From NCBI RefSeq assembly GCF_019801215.1, contig NZ_JAHVJO010000002.1:806001-870000 (forward strand): a stretch of 64,000 nt of DNA, read 5' to 3'. Below are positions 1 through 7,516 of the stretch, piece after piece. A program made the translations under genes and the position numbers. The DNA is from Fictibacillus nanhaiensis (lineage in GTDB: Bacteria > Bacillota > Bacilli > Bacillales > Fictibacillaceae). Numbering within the stretch: position 1 is the first letter of the stretch; each line of letters starts with the position of its first letter. The notes below the pieces were generated by a model. That model did no database searches, was not told the origin of the DNA, and saw only the letters and a program-made list of their open reading frames with translations.

Positions 1-12
1 AAATATTATAAG

Positions 13-53
13 AAAAAAGATGTTCAAAGGATTTCTCCTTGAACATCTTTTTT
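13..53 (-). terminator. Terminator of the yjiH-like gene
   Basis: A stem of about 13 bp (AAGATGTTCAAAGG paired with CCTTGAACATCTT) with a short loop lies directly downstream of the minus-strand gene. It is followed on the minus strand by a run of T residues, the pattern of an intrinsic terminator. Confidence 0.8.
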
Positions 54-58
54 AATTT

Positions 59-1429
59 CTAAAAGAATAAGTGTGCCATCCCAACAACGATCGGAAGCGA
101 GATGATCGTACGCAAGAAAAAGATAATCACTAAATCTTTAAAGTTAACAGGTACTTTTGAAGCTAATAACAGTCCGCCAACCTCAGACATGTAGATTAAT
201 TGAATGACTGACATTGCAGCAATGACAAAGCGAGTCAATTCACTTTCAATGCCTGCTCCGATTATAGATGGAAGGAACATGTCCGCAAAACCAATCACGA
301 TTGTCTGAGCAGCTTCTGTTGCCTGTGGAACTTGCAATAACTCTAGTATCGGCACAAATGGTGCCCCTAGATAAGTGAAGAATGGCGTAAATTCCGCAAC
401 GATTAGTGCAGAGGTTCCAATGGCCATGACGATTGGTACAACACCCATCCACATGTCGAGAACGTTTTGAATGCCTTCTTTAACTAAAGGAGCTGCTTTT
501 TGGTTTTGATCAGCGCGGTCAACAGCTTTTTTCAATCCGAAGCGGAACGGAGTTTCTCCTTCGGGAATAACTTCATCTGCAACGTTTTCTTGTGCTCCCT
601 CATAATACGTATCTGGTTTTCTAGAAAGCGGCGGTATTCGCGGAATAATAATCGCACATACGAGCCCAGCCAACACAACGGTTAAATAATAAGGAACAAT
701 CATGTGTGCCAATTTTACTTGGGCCAGTACAACAATAGCGAAAGTAATGGATACAACAGAGAATGTTGTACCAATAACAGCTGCCTCACGCTTCGTATAA
801 TACCCTTGTTCATACTGCTTGTTTGTTAGCAATACACCAATCGTTCCATCTCCAAGCCATGAAGCAAGACAATCAATGGATGAACGGCCAGGAAGCTTAA
901 ACACTGGACGCATAATCTTCACTAGCATTGCTCCACAAAATTCAAGCAAGCCAAAGTTAAACAATAATGGCAAGAATAATCCGGCAAATAAAAATACGGA
1001 AAATAAAACAGGAATCAAATCATACAGCAACAATTGCCCTGTGTTTTCAGACCAAATTGCTTCAGGTCCAATTTTGTACAATGTCATGACCGCAAAAATG
1101 AAACCGACGACACGAATCAATTGCCAAACGAAATGGACATTAAATAATTTTTCTAAGAAGGTGTTTTGAATAATAAATTTTGGTTTTGCTATATACGTGA
1201 TTAAAGAGCCTAGAACCGTTAACCCGATTATTATTGTCATAATCTGAGGAATATAGTTACCAATCACGTCTTGTAATACTCCTGCAAAAATTGCAACAGG
1301 TATGGTGATTTCATCATTATATGAGATAGGAATCATAAATAGGAAAATACCAATTAATGAAGGGATAATAAACTTGCTTAAGCTTTGTTGTTTTACTTCG
1401 TTGTCTATCTGTTGTTTTTGCAATTCCAT
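59..1429 (-). CDS. YjiH family membrane protein (nucleoside-recognition/Gate domain)
   Basis: A 456-residue polytopic membrane protein resembling the YjiH family, which carries the Gate (nucleoside recognition) domain shared with spore-maturation and nucleoside-transport proteins. Hydrophobic segments cover roughly residues 20-80, 105-175, 215-265 and 325-456. A charged cytosolic loop lies at about 270-315. The stretch SWLGDGTIGVLL near residues 190-201 looks like the conserved Gate-type signature. The start ATG follows a GAGAGG-type ribosome site. It stands alone between a terminator and rluF. The substrate is not known for the family; nucleoside or nucleotide-like transport is an inference from the domain. 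Confidence 0.75.
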   Translation of the reverse strand: MELQKQQIDNEVKQQSLSKFIIPSLIGIFLFMIPISYNDEITIPVAIFAGVLQDVIGNYIPQIMTIIIGLTVLGSLITYIAKPKFIIQNTFLEKLFNVHFVWQLIRVVGFIFAVMTLYKIGPEAIWSENTGQLLLYDLIPVLFSVFLFAGLFLPLLFNFGLLEFCGAMLVKIMRPVFKLPGRSSIDCLASWLGDGTIGVLLTNKQYEQGYYTKREAAVIGTTFSVVSITFAIVVLAQVKLAHMIVPYYLTVVLAGLVCAIIIPRIPPLSRKPDTYYEGAQENVADEVIPEGETPFRFGLKKAVDRADQNQKAAPLVKEGIQNVLDMWMGVVPIVMAIGTSALIVAEFTPFFTYLGAPFVPILELLQVPQATEAAQTIVIGFADMFLPSIIGAGIESELTRFVIAAMSVIQLIYMSEVGGLLLASKVPVNFKDLVIIFFLRTIISLPIVVGMAHLFF

Positions 1430-1568
1430 GTTGTAATGCCTCTCTTTCTTAAATATAAAACGCTTTCATTAGCTTTCCATTTACAAGTATATGAGTTTTC
1501 TACAATTTTCGCAAATTTATAAATAATCTACATAATCCATGTTTTAGGGGATTTCCTTACCGTTTCCC

Positions 1569-2267
1569 TTATGAGAGAAGACCTAAATCCTTCTTTAACT
1601 CAGCTAGTTCCTCTGGCTTAAGTTCTCTCCACTCTCCAAGAGTTAATGTATGAAGATGTATATTCATAATCCGGATACGTTCTAATTTTTCCACCTCATA
1701 ACCAAGCGCCTTACACATTCTTCTAATCTGGCGGTTTAACCCTTGTGTGAGAGTGATTCGAAATACATATTTACTGACAAGGCACGTTTTTGATGGTTTG
1801 GTGATGGTGTTTAGAATCGGTACACCTTCAGCCATTTTTTTTAGAAAAAGATCTGTAACTGGCTCATTCACTGTTACTTCATACTCTTTTTCATGTCCGT
1901 ATTCGGACTGTGAAATACGATTTGATAAATCACCATCATTCGTTAAAAGAATTAACCCTTGTGAAGCCCTGTCTAAGCGACCGACAGGAAATACCCTTTC
2001 AGGCAGCTTCACACAATCTAAAATATTTCCTTCTATCTCTGGATTAGATGTACAAATGATTCCCACAGGTTTATTAAAGGCTAGGTACAGGTTTGATACT
2101 TTTCGAGGTATGGGTTCGTTATCGATCAGAACAAGATCATCATTTTCCACGATTGAATCCTTATCACAGATTTCTCCATTTATTGTAATCCTTCTTTGCT
2201 CAAGAAGACGTGACGTTTCTCGTCTGGAACAAAATCCAGTCAAACTAACATATTTATGAATTCGCAC
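1569..2267 (-). CDS. rluF: 23S rRNA pseudouridine synthase, RluF type
   Basis: A 232-residue RsuA/RluB/E/F family pseudouridine synthase. An S4 RNA-binding domain occupies about residues 1-60 (IHKYVSLTGFCSRRE). The catalytic domain has the family motif GRLDRASQGLILLTNDG at 96-112, with Asp99 as the expected catalytic nucleophile, and the conserved NRQIRRMC motif near 178-185. The family isomerises a specific uridine in 23S rRNA; assignment to the U2604 enzyme rests on the overall RluF-like sequence and is less certain than the family. The start is GTG, preceded by GTGAGGAG at good spacing. It is monocistronic. Confidence 0.85.
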   Translation of the reverse strand: MRIHKYVSLTGFCSRRETSRLLEQRRITINGEICDKDSIVENDDLVLIDNEPIPRKVSNLYLAFNKPVGIICTSNPEIEGNILDCVKLPERVFPVGRLDRASQGLILLTNDGDLSNRISQSEYGHEKEYEVTVNEPVTDLFLKKMAEGVPILNTITKPSKTCLVSKYVFRITLTQGLNRQIRRMCKALGYEVEKLERIRIMNIHLHTLTLGEWRELKPEELAELKKDLGLLS

Positions 2268-2486
2268 AAATACTCCTCACTTCACACGCGTGTCTTTATG
2301 CATAACAGTTTATAATTATAACTTATCATGAATGTTTTATCGACCTTTTTTATAAATATCCAATATTTCTCTATTATATCAATGCAGCTTTCTTCGTTTT
2401 TCTAATACTCAGAAAATGATATGATTCCACTTTTCAAGAAACCGACTGAACTTGTACAATGTTAGGTAAAAGGGAGGTCGTTTCAC

Positions 2487-3632
2487 ATGGAAATAAGAAA
2501 ACTATCAGACGAAGAACTGGATAAGTCCATCGAGCTTTCGGAATATGCCTTTCAGTATAAAGTAAAAAAAGAAGACTTGCAGAAACGATATGAAATGTTA
2601 AGAAAACATGAGATTTGGGGAGAATTTGAGGATGGAGATCTGATTTCAAAATTGCATATTCTTTCTCTGGAAATAAATATTGAGGATCACATATTTTCAA
2701 TGGGAGGAATTGCAGGAGTGGCCACATGGCCTGAGCATAGGAGGAAGGGTTCTGTTACACGCTTGTTGAACCGAGCCCTTTTATCGATGAAAAATAAGGG
2801 CCAAACGATTAGCTTGCTGCATCCGTTTAACGTGAACTTTTATCGGCGTTTCGGTTGGGAGCTGACTGCATCCGTTAACAAATACACGATTGAAAAAAGC
2901 GATTTAACCCGTTATCAAGATGTCCCCGGTAGTGTGTGCCGATTAAAAAATGAGGAAGGAAACTCTACTTTAAATACGATTTATGAAGCATGGTTTAAGA
3001 AATACAACCATCTTCTCGTACGCTCTGATTACTGGTGGAATAACCATGTCTTTACGGATGGTTATAACAGAATTGTTTACAAAGATGAAAATGGAGAACC
3101 TAAAGGCTACCTTTGCTGCAAAGCAGCCGATAAGTTACTTGATGTTCAAGAGTTTGTGTATGTAACTGAAAACGCGAGACGTGCTCTATGGAATTTTATT
3201 TGCCAACACGATTCTATGGTTGAAAAGGTAAAGATCGTGGCTCCTGCTGGTGATCAGCTCCCCTATTTATTAGACAATCCTAGAATACATCAAGAACATT
3301 ATCCCTATTTCATGGCGCGTATTGTAGATGTAGAAGCATTCTTAAGAAAATATCCGTTTAAGAAGGTTGGAGTTCCGCTTTCCATTACGGTTACGGATGA
3401 AAAAGCCGACTGGAACAATGGTACATATACTATTTCTGAGGATGGAATTTCAAAAGAACCATCTGAAGAGAGTATTCATATGGATGTACAAACGTTAACT
3501 GCCTTATTACTAGGAACACAAAAAACTGCCTTTTTGTATGAGTGCGGTAAATTAATGGGTGATTATTCAGCGATTCAAAGACTGGAAAATATCATTACAA
3601 AAAAACCTGCTGCATTTATCGACTTCTTTTAA
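2487..3632 (+). CDS. GNAT acetyltransferase, Eis-like
   Basis: A 381-residue protein with the Eis-type layout: an N-terminal GNAT fold with the acetyl-CoA loop motif near residues 79-97 (ATWPEHRRKGSVTRLL), a second GNAT-like region, and a C-terminal sterol-carrier-like domain from about residue 280. Eis homologues N-acetylate amines such as aminoglycosides or protein lysines; the substrate here cannot be read from sequence. The ATG start has the site GGGAGG about 8 nt upstream. It converges with the gene for a secreted protein and shares a bidirectional terminator with it. Confidence 0.8.
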   Translation: MEIRKLSDEELDKSIELSEYAFQYKVKKEDLQKRYEMLRKHEIWGEFEDGDLISKLHILSLEINIEDHIFSMGGIAGVATWPEHRRKGSVTRLLNRALLSMKNKGQTISLLHPFNVNFYRRFGWELTASVNKYTIEKSDLTRYQDVPGSVCRLKNEEGNSTLNTIYEAWFKKYNHLLVRSDYWWNNHVFTDGYNRIVYKDENGEPKGYLCCKAADKLLDVQEFVYVTENARRALWNFICQHDSMVEKVKIVAPAGDQLPYLLDNPRIHQEHYPYFMARIVDVEAFLRKYPFKKVGVPLSITVTDEKADWNNGTYTISEDGISKEPSEESIHMDVQTLTALLLGTQKTAFLYECGKLMGDYSAIQRLENIITKKPAAFIDFF

Positions 3633-3672
3633 ACAACTGGTACATCATCCTGCCCCACGTGATAATCATATG

Positions 3673-3704
3673 AAAAAAGCCTCCCTTTTTCAGAGAGGCT
3701 TTTA
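3673..3704. terminator. Bidirectional terminator between convergent genes
   Basis: The hairpin AAAAGCCTCCC/GAGAGGCTTTT is flanked by A-rich and T-rich arms. It can serve both the plus-strand acetyltransferase and the minus-strand secreted-protein gene that end on either side. Confidence 0.75.
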
Positions 3705-3708
3705 TAGT

Positions 3709-4368
3709 TTATTGGTTTCTGAATTGATTAGGGAATTGCTTCATCACACCGTTTGTGATTTCATCTGCAAGAAGGATGATATGATCTTCTCCCTTATCAA
3801 AAGCTGCAATCTCTCCAGCCCAATCTTTATTTAACATTGCAACCACTTCATCAGTCAAAAGTTTCAAATGCATGTACAACAAGTCTTTTAGTTCTTGTTC
3901 CGACCAGTTTGGATTTGCTTTGCTTAAGAACTTCGCGATATCATCAGCATTACGATACCACTCTTTATTGTATTTTTGAGCATTGACTTTATCGCCTTTA
4001 CTCATTGCATCTACTAGTTGTCCGGCAATAACAATATGCTCGGTTAACAGTTTTCCAAGCTCATTACCTGCTGCATCACCATAATAAGGTTTGATTGAGT
4101 TTCCGATATCTAGTTGATTTTGAAGAAGGCGCTTCAAAACCGCATCCTTGTTCTCTAATCCTGACAAGGCACTCACAATGTAGCTTCTTGTCCAATAAAC
4201 ATGGTCTTTCCATAACCTTCTTTGAGCAGAATACAGGTCGATTGCTTGCTGGCTATAACACTGTCCTTGTAATCGCTGCTTCGTTTTTGCTTCGGCTTGA
4301 AGAGGTGTAGCTAACATGGGAAAAGCGATAGCGAAAATCATTACAAGCGTAATGAATTTTTTCTTCAT
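3709..4368 (-). CDS. Secreted protein of unknown function
   Basis: A 219-residue protein with a clear Sec signal peptide (MKKKFITLVMIFAIAFPMLA, cleavage likely after about residue 27). The mature part is helical and rich in W, Y and N, with LYSAQRRLWKDHVYWTR and NPNWSEQELKDLLYMHLK segments, which suggests an all-alpha bundle. I recall similar proteins in other bacilli carrying unrelated automatic names, so I give it no function. It is exported to the wall or medium because no anchor is visible after the signal peptide. A strong AAGGAGAG site precedes the ATG. It is a single gene flanked by terminators. Confidence 0.75.
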   Translation of the reverse strand: MKKKFITLVMIFAIAFPMLATPLQAEAKTKQRLQGQCYSQQAIDLYSAQRRLWKDHVYWTRSYIVSALSGLENKDAVLKRLLQNQLDIGNSIKPYYGDAAGNELGKLLTEHIVIAGQLVDAMSKGDKVNAQKYNKEWYRNADDIAKFLSKANPNWSEQELKDLLYMHLKLLTDEVVAMLNKDWAGEIAAFDKGEDHIILLADEITNGVMKQFPNQFRNQ

Positions 4369-4462
4369 AGTATCTCTCCTTAACTTTTTAATACATTCTT
4401 AAATAGTTTGGTTAATTCTTTTGATTTCATTCTTAAAATATTTTTGTACCATTTGAGGTAAA

Positions 4463-4499
4463 TTAAAAAGAACGCAACCATGGACTACAGTTGCGCTCT
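4463..4499 (-). terminator. Terminator after the parR-like gene
   Basis: A hairpin of about 10 bp (GAACGCAACC paired with AGTTGCGCTC) is followed on the minus strand by TTTTTAATTT. It closes the parM-parR-like operon. Confidence 0.75.
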
Positions 4500-4506
4500 A
4501 CATTCA

Positions 4507-5094
4507 TTACTTATTCATATGTGCCAGAAAATCACCTAAAAGATCTTCCATTTCCTTCTCTTCATCCAAATCTTGATTCTTTGTATCCTCTTCCTCACGC
4601 TTTGCAGAATCCCAATCGAACTGACTCAAGTCATCATCGCCAAGATCCTCAATTGGGCTGTTATCTTGTAATTGGTTCAACTCACTTTTAGAAGTATTAT
4701 CTTCTGTGATCGAATCTTCTTGTAAATACAAAGCTTGATCAATGTCTGTTGAGTTACTATTGATAGCCGCAAGTAATGAAGCCGTCCTGACTGGGTTGGA
4801 TATTAGCTGATACATGATATTTCCTAATAACGCCTCGGAATGTTCATGCTTTAACCAATCCCGCTGTATTTTACTAAGATTTTTCGGAAGAGGAATCGTA
4901 ATGGTTTCTCTATCCTTTTGCATGGTTTGTCCAACACCATGCATAACAAACTCTGATATACGACTTGAAAAGTTGCGTCTCTCTGTTTCTTTTAGCTTTT
5001 GAAGCTGCTTTAATACATGGTCTGGGGTGTCAGAGGGTATCCGAAAGGCAATCGTCTTTCCTCTTGTTATTTCATTGGCTGCTTTTTTATCCAT
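4507..5094 (-). CDS. ParR-like adaptor, ribbon-helix-helix type, partner of the actin-like protein
   Basis: A 195-residue protein encoded 13 bp downstream of the ParM-like gene. The N-terminal segment at about residues 12-55 (GKTIAFRIPSDTP then a helix, then a second helix ending SEFVMHG) has the beta-helix-helix pattern of ribbon-helix-helix DNA-binding proteins such as ParR. The C-terminal third (about 125-185) is highly acidic and low in complexity, ending in a short amphipathic segment EMEDLLGDFLAHM. In characterised ParR proteins the C-terminal tip docks onto the end of the ParM filament. Position and domain layout therefore suggest the centromere-binding adaptor of a type II partition cassette. 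I infer this from context and pattern, not from a recognised close homologue. Confidence 0.65.
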   Translation of the reverse strand: MDKKAANEITRGKTIAFRIPSDTPDHVLKQLQKLKETERRNFSSRISEFVMHGVGQTMQKDRETITIPLPKNLSKIQRDWLKHEHSEALLGNIMYQLISNPVRTASLLAAINSNSTDIDQALYLQEDSITEDNTSKSELNQLQDNSPIEDLGDDDLSQFDWDSAKREEEDTKNQDLDEEKEMEDLLGDFLAHMNK

Positions 5095-5107
5095 TTCATC
5101 ACCCTAC

Positions 5108-6292
5108 TTAAGATTTAACGGCTTTTTTCTCTTTGTCCTCACTCTTTTTTTCTTTCGTTGTTCTCTTAAGGTGGTCAGAAATCAATTTATAATAAGCGTT
5201 TGCCATCATCCAGATGCTCTCTTTTTCATCCTCAAAAAAGTCGATGTTATAGCCATCTAAATTGTTGTTTAACGTTTTAATATAGTCTTTTAATACAGCA
5301 GATCCTCCCCCAACAAAATAACAAATCTCTGTTTGGGAATTCTTCTGCCATACGTTGCGCAGAAGGCGGTATTGCTTCTTCGCTAAATCAACTAAAATTC
5401 TGTCTGTAATATCATGAACGCTAGTACGGCTTCCACGCACCATAATGTGGTTTCGATTCGTCTTTTTCGTAATGATATCAACAACATCACGTCGGCTATC
5501 GAGTTCTACACCATGTTTAGATCGAATCTCTTCTCGAATCTGCTCAAGTGCTTCAGAAACGCCTAGATTAAAGCCCTGTGCTTTGTCATCGTCTACATTC
5601 CTATTTTTGATAACGGCAATATCCGTAGACAACCCACCAATATCTTGAATAAGGATTGGCTTGTCGATTAAATCTTTATTAATGATGTTTAGATCATTAT
5701 CCATTACAAGGTTGATAAATGCTGCGAATCCTTCAGGATATACTTTTACATCTTCAAACTTCAAGTTAACTTTTATCCCTTGATATTTGGGAGTAACGAG
5801 GAATTCTACTTGGTGAACGGATCCTAGTAATTTCGAACGGTAACCAGCATCTTTCCCTTCTTTTACTTCACGAAGAGGTAGTCCTGTTCCTAAAATATAG
5901 CTAGAGTCGATTACATTGTTGTTTTTAGGGAACGTATGGCCATTTTCTTCTCTGACAGCGTCCAGTGCCAGTGATGCAAATAGCATAATTAGTGTTTGGT
6001 CTTCCTCTGATTTGCTGCTCCCTGGATCTAGTTCAGTAGAGTTGTCACTTTTTGCTGCTAGTTCACCAACACGATAAATTACATTGTTTTCTTTAAGAGC
6101 AGGGGAGTGGACTTTAATATGTATTCCTTCTAAAGGATCTTTGCTGTCTAATTCTTCAATACCGATTACCGGTCGGTCTTCTATGTCTCTTGCAATTACG
6201 TTTGGTATGTTCAGCTCATAATCTAAATTTCCAAAAATACCTTTTAATGAATCATTACCAACATCTACAGCTGCAATTCTAGAATTACTCAT
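5108..6292 (-). CDS. ParM/StbA-type actin-like ATPase
   Basis: An actin-superfamily protein of 394 residues. The nucleotide-binding motifs are in order: phosphate-1 AAVDVGNDSLKG near the N terminus, phosphate-2 ILIQDIGGLSTDIAVI at about 213-228, and the adenosine motif CYFVGGGSAVL at about 324-334. The C-terminal 18 residues are a Lys/Glu-rich tail. ParM proteins polymerise into ATP-driven filaments that push plasmid copies apart. The second ATG is chosen because GAAAGGATG lies at proper distance; another in-frame ATG is two codons upstream. It forms an operon with the ParR-like gene and follows an iteron cluster, the standard parC-parM-parR order. It lies about 48 kb from dnaA, so it is chromosomal in this assembly. 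Confidence 0.8.
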   Translation of the reverse strand: MSNSRIAAVDVGNDSLKGIFGNLDYELNIPNVIARDIEDRPVIGIEELDSKDPLEGIHIKVHSPALKENNVIYRVGELAAKSDNSTELDPGSSKSEEDQTLIMLFASLALDAVREENGHTFPKNNNVIDSSYILGTGLPLREVKEGKDAGYRSKLLGSVHQVEFLVTPKYQGIKVNLKFEDVKVYPEGFAAFINLVMDNDLNIINKDLIDKPILIQDIGGLSTDIAVIKNRNVDDDKAQGFNLGVSEALEQIREEIRSKHGVELDSRRDVVDIITKKTNRNHIMVRGSRTSVHDITDRILVDLAKKQYRLLRNVWQKNSQTEICYFVGGGSAVLKDYIKTLNNNLDGYNIDFFEDEKESIWMMANAYYKLISDHLKRTTKEKKSEDKEKKAVKS

Positions 6293-6310
6293 GCGCATGC
6301 ATCCTTTCTT

Positions 6311-6330
6311 GTTAAAAAATATTTTTTAAC
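6311..6330. promoter_or_regulatory. 20-bp perfect palindrome in the leader of the parM-like gene
   Basis: GTTAAAAAAT followed by its exact reverse complement ATTTTTTAAC lies about 18 bp upstream of the start codon, just before the ribosome-binding site. It could be an operator or an RNA hairpin that affects translation. No protein is known to bind it. Confidence 0.45.
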
Positions 6331-6392
6331 TATATTAACAGATTAGAGTGTTAGGCTAAATTAAACAATGCCTATTTTCATATTTAATAAAA

Positions 6393-6537
6393 ATGTAAAC
6401 TTGCAAACAACCTTGTAAACATTTACTAAAAACTCCGAGAATACTTACACAGCAACATGTAAGCGTATTTGTAAACTTGTAAACAATAAAGCAAACATTT
6501 GCAAACGAAGTTGCAAACATGTTAACAAAAATGTTTG
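6393..6537. repeat. Iteron cluster, candidate centromere (parC-like) of the actin-like cassette
   Basis: Repeats of the 8-mer TTGYAAAC or near variants start at 6393, 6401, 6413, 6469, 6477, 6489, 6499 and 6511. A diverged copy ATGTTAAC lies at 6519 and an inverted GTTTGC at 6532. Spacings within the two sub-blocks are 8, 12, 8, 12, 10, 12 and 8 bp. The sub-blocks are separated by about 50 bp of unrelated sequence. Short iterons immediately upstream of parM are the usual form of type II centromeres and ParR operators. Confidence 0.7.
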
Positions 6538-6540
6538 CGC

Positions 6541-6918
6541 TGTGATTATTCAGAAAAGCCCCTCTCCCCTATCGAATTTTTTGCTTGTCACTTCCTACTT
6601 TCACTCGCTAAAAAATAGTAAAAGGAAACGTCAAGTAAGGATCATTGTAAAAATAAAACAAGCCTAAAATGGGGCATTATTAAAAAAACTGTTTATGAAT
6701 TGGGGGAAAGATGGAAGGGACAAGCAACACATGATTAATAAAATATTTCTATTTAATCCATTGCATTGTAAAAGAGGTAGGAGCCGTACTAAACCCAGCT
6801 ACAGCGCATACGAGTGATAATAGAATGAGTAAATCAGAAGTCACTAGAAACATATATTTTCACGATTAAAAAGAGGAAGAAGCGATACAAACTAAAAATC
6901 AAAGACATGATGAAGTAA
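6541..6918. other. AT-rich intergenic region without recognised gene
   Basis: About 380 bp between the iteron cluster and the terminator of the GNAT gene. I find no open frame with a credible ribosome site on either strand; the longest candidates are under 40 codons. The region could be decayed plasmid or phage DNA that came with the segregation cassette, but nothing in it proves this. Confidence 0.5.
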
Positions 6919-6955
6919 AAAAGAGAGACTCCTATAGTAAGAAGTCTCTCTTCAT
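6919..6955 (-). terminator. Terminator after the GNAT gene
   Basis: A stem AAGAGAGACT/AGTCTCTCTT with a 12-nt loop, followed on the minus strand by TTTTTTACTT. It ends the mutS2-like/GNAT transcript. Confidence 0.8.
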
Positions 6956-6958
6956 GAT

Positions 6959-7501
6959 TTATAGAATTTTTTCTAATTGTATGTCAAGTGGTTCTTTATC
7001 AAGTATGTCTTGATTAATTTCCAATGCTGGACGGCATCCTACTGAATGGTAAAATGCCTGAGTTTCAATCGAAGGATGTGCAGCGATATACAACTTTTTA
7101 GCACCTAAAATCAAAGCTTCATCGCAACACGCTTTAAATAGACTCTTTCCCATTCCTAAGCCTCTATGTTCATAGGAGACATGAATATATGACATTTCCA
7201 CATATTCCTTCTTTGAACCAAACAATGTGTTTTCTACATTGGCGAAACCCGTAAGTTGTTTATCATGAAAGATTCCTATAACAACTCCACCCCTATTCAC
7301 GCATTTACGGAGTGATTCTGTCACAAACTCTTTTTTCTGTGTGTCCCACTGTTCCGTAAAATGGTCTGCTTTCACCTTGTATTTGTTATTATCATTAAAC
7401 CAAACCTGATTCGTTACTTGATAACGATCAAACTTTTCTAAAAAATCCTCGTGCAGATCATCCACGTTTAACTTTTTGCAAATCAATTGATTCTTTTTCA
7501 T
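6959..7501 (-). CDS. GNAT family N-acetyltransferase
   Basis: A 180-residue single-domain GNAT enzyme. Motif A (IHVSYEHRGLGMGKSLFKAC, about residues 105-124) supplies the acetyl-CoA pyrophosphate loop, and the segment IETQAFYHSVGC near 147-158 is the typical C-terminal motif B region. Substrate unknown. It starts 15 bp after the mutS2-like gene in the same direction, so the two are probably co-transcribed, and a terminator follows. The ATG has a GGGTGGG site upstream. Confidence 0.8.
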   Translation of the reverse strand: MKKNQLICKKLNVDDLHEDFLEKFDRYQVTNQVWFNDNNKYKVKADHFTEQWDTQKKEFVTESLRKCVNRGGVVIGIFHDKQLTGFANVENTLFGSKKEYVEMSYIHVSYEHRGLGMGKSLFKACCDEALILGAKKLYIAAHPSIETQAFYHSVGCRPALEINQDILDKEPLDIQLEKIL

Positions 7502-7516
7502 TACGTCCCACCCGTT

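Noticed and set aside
1747-2259. 170-codon frame antisense to rluF
   Set aside because: It is a shadow of the real gene, which has intact family motifs.
6393-6537. CRISPR array
   Set aside because: Repeat units are 8 bp with 0-4 bp between them; no 24-40 bp repeat/spacer pattern and no cas genes.
6731-6817. 28-codon plus-strand frame between the iterons and the GNAT gene
   Set aside because: No ribosome site at the right distance and no recognisable motif.
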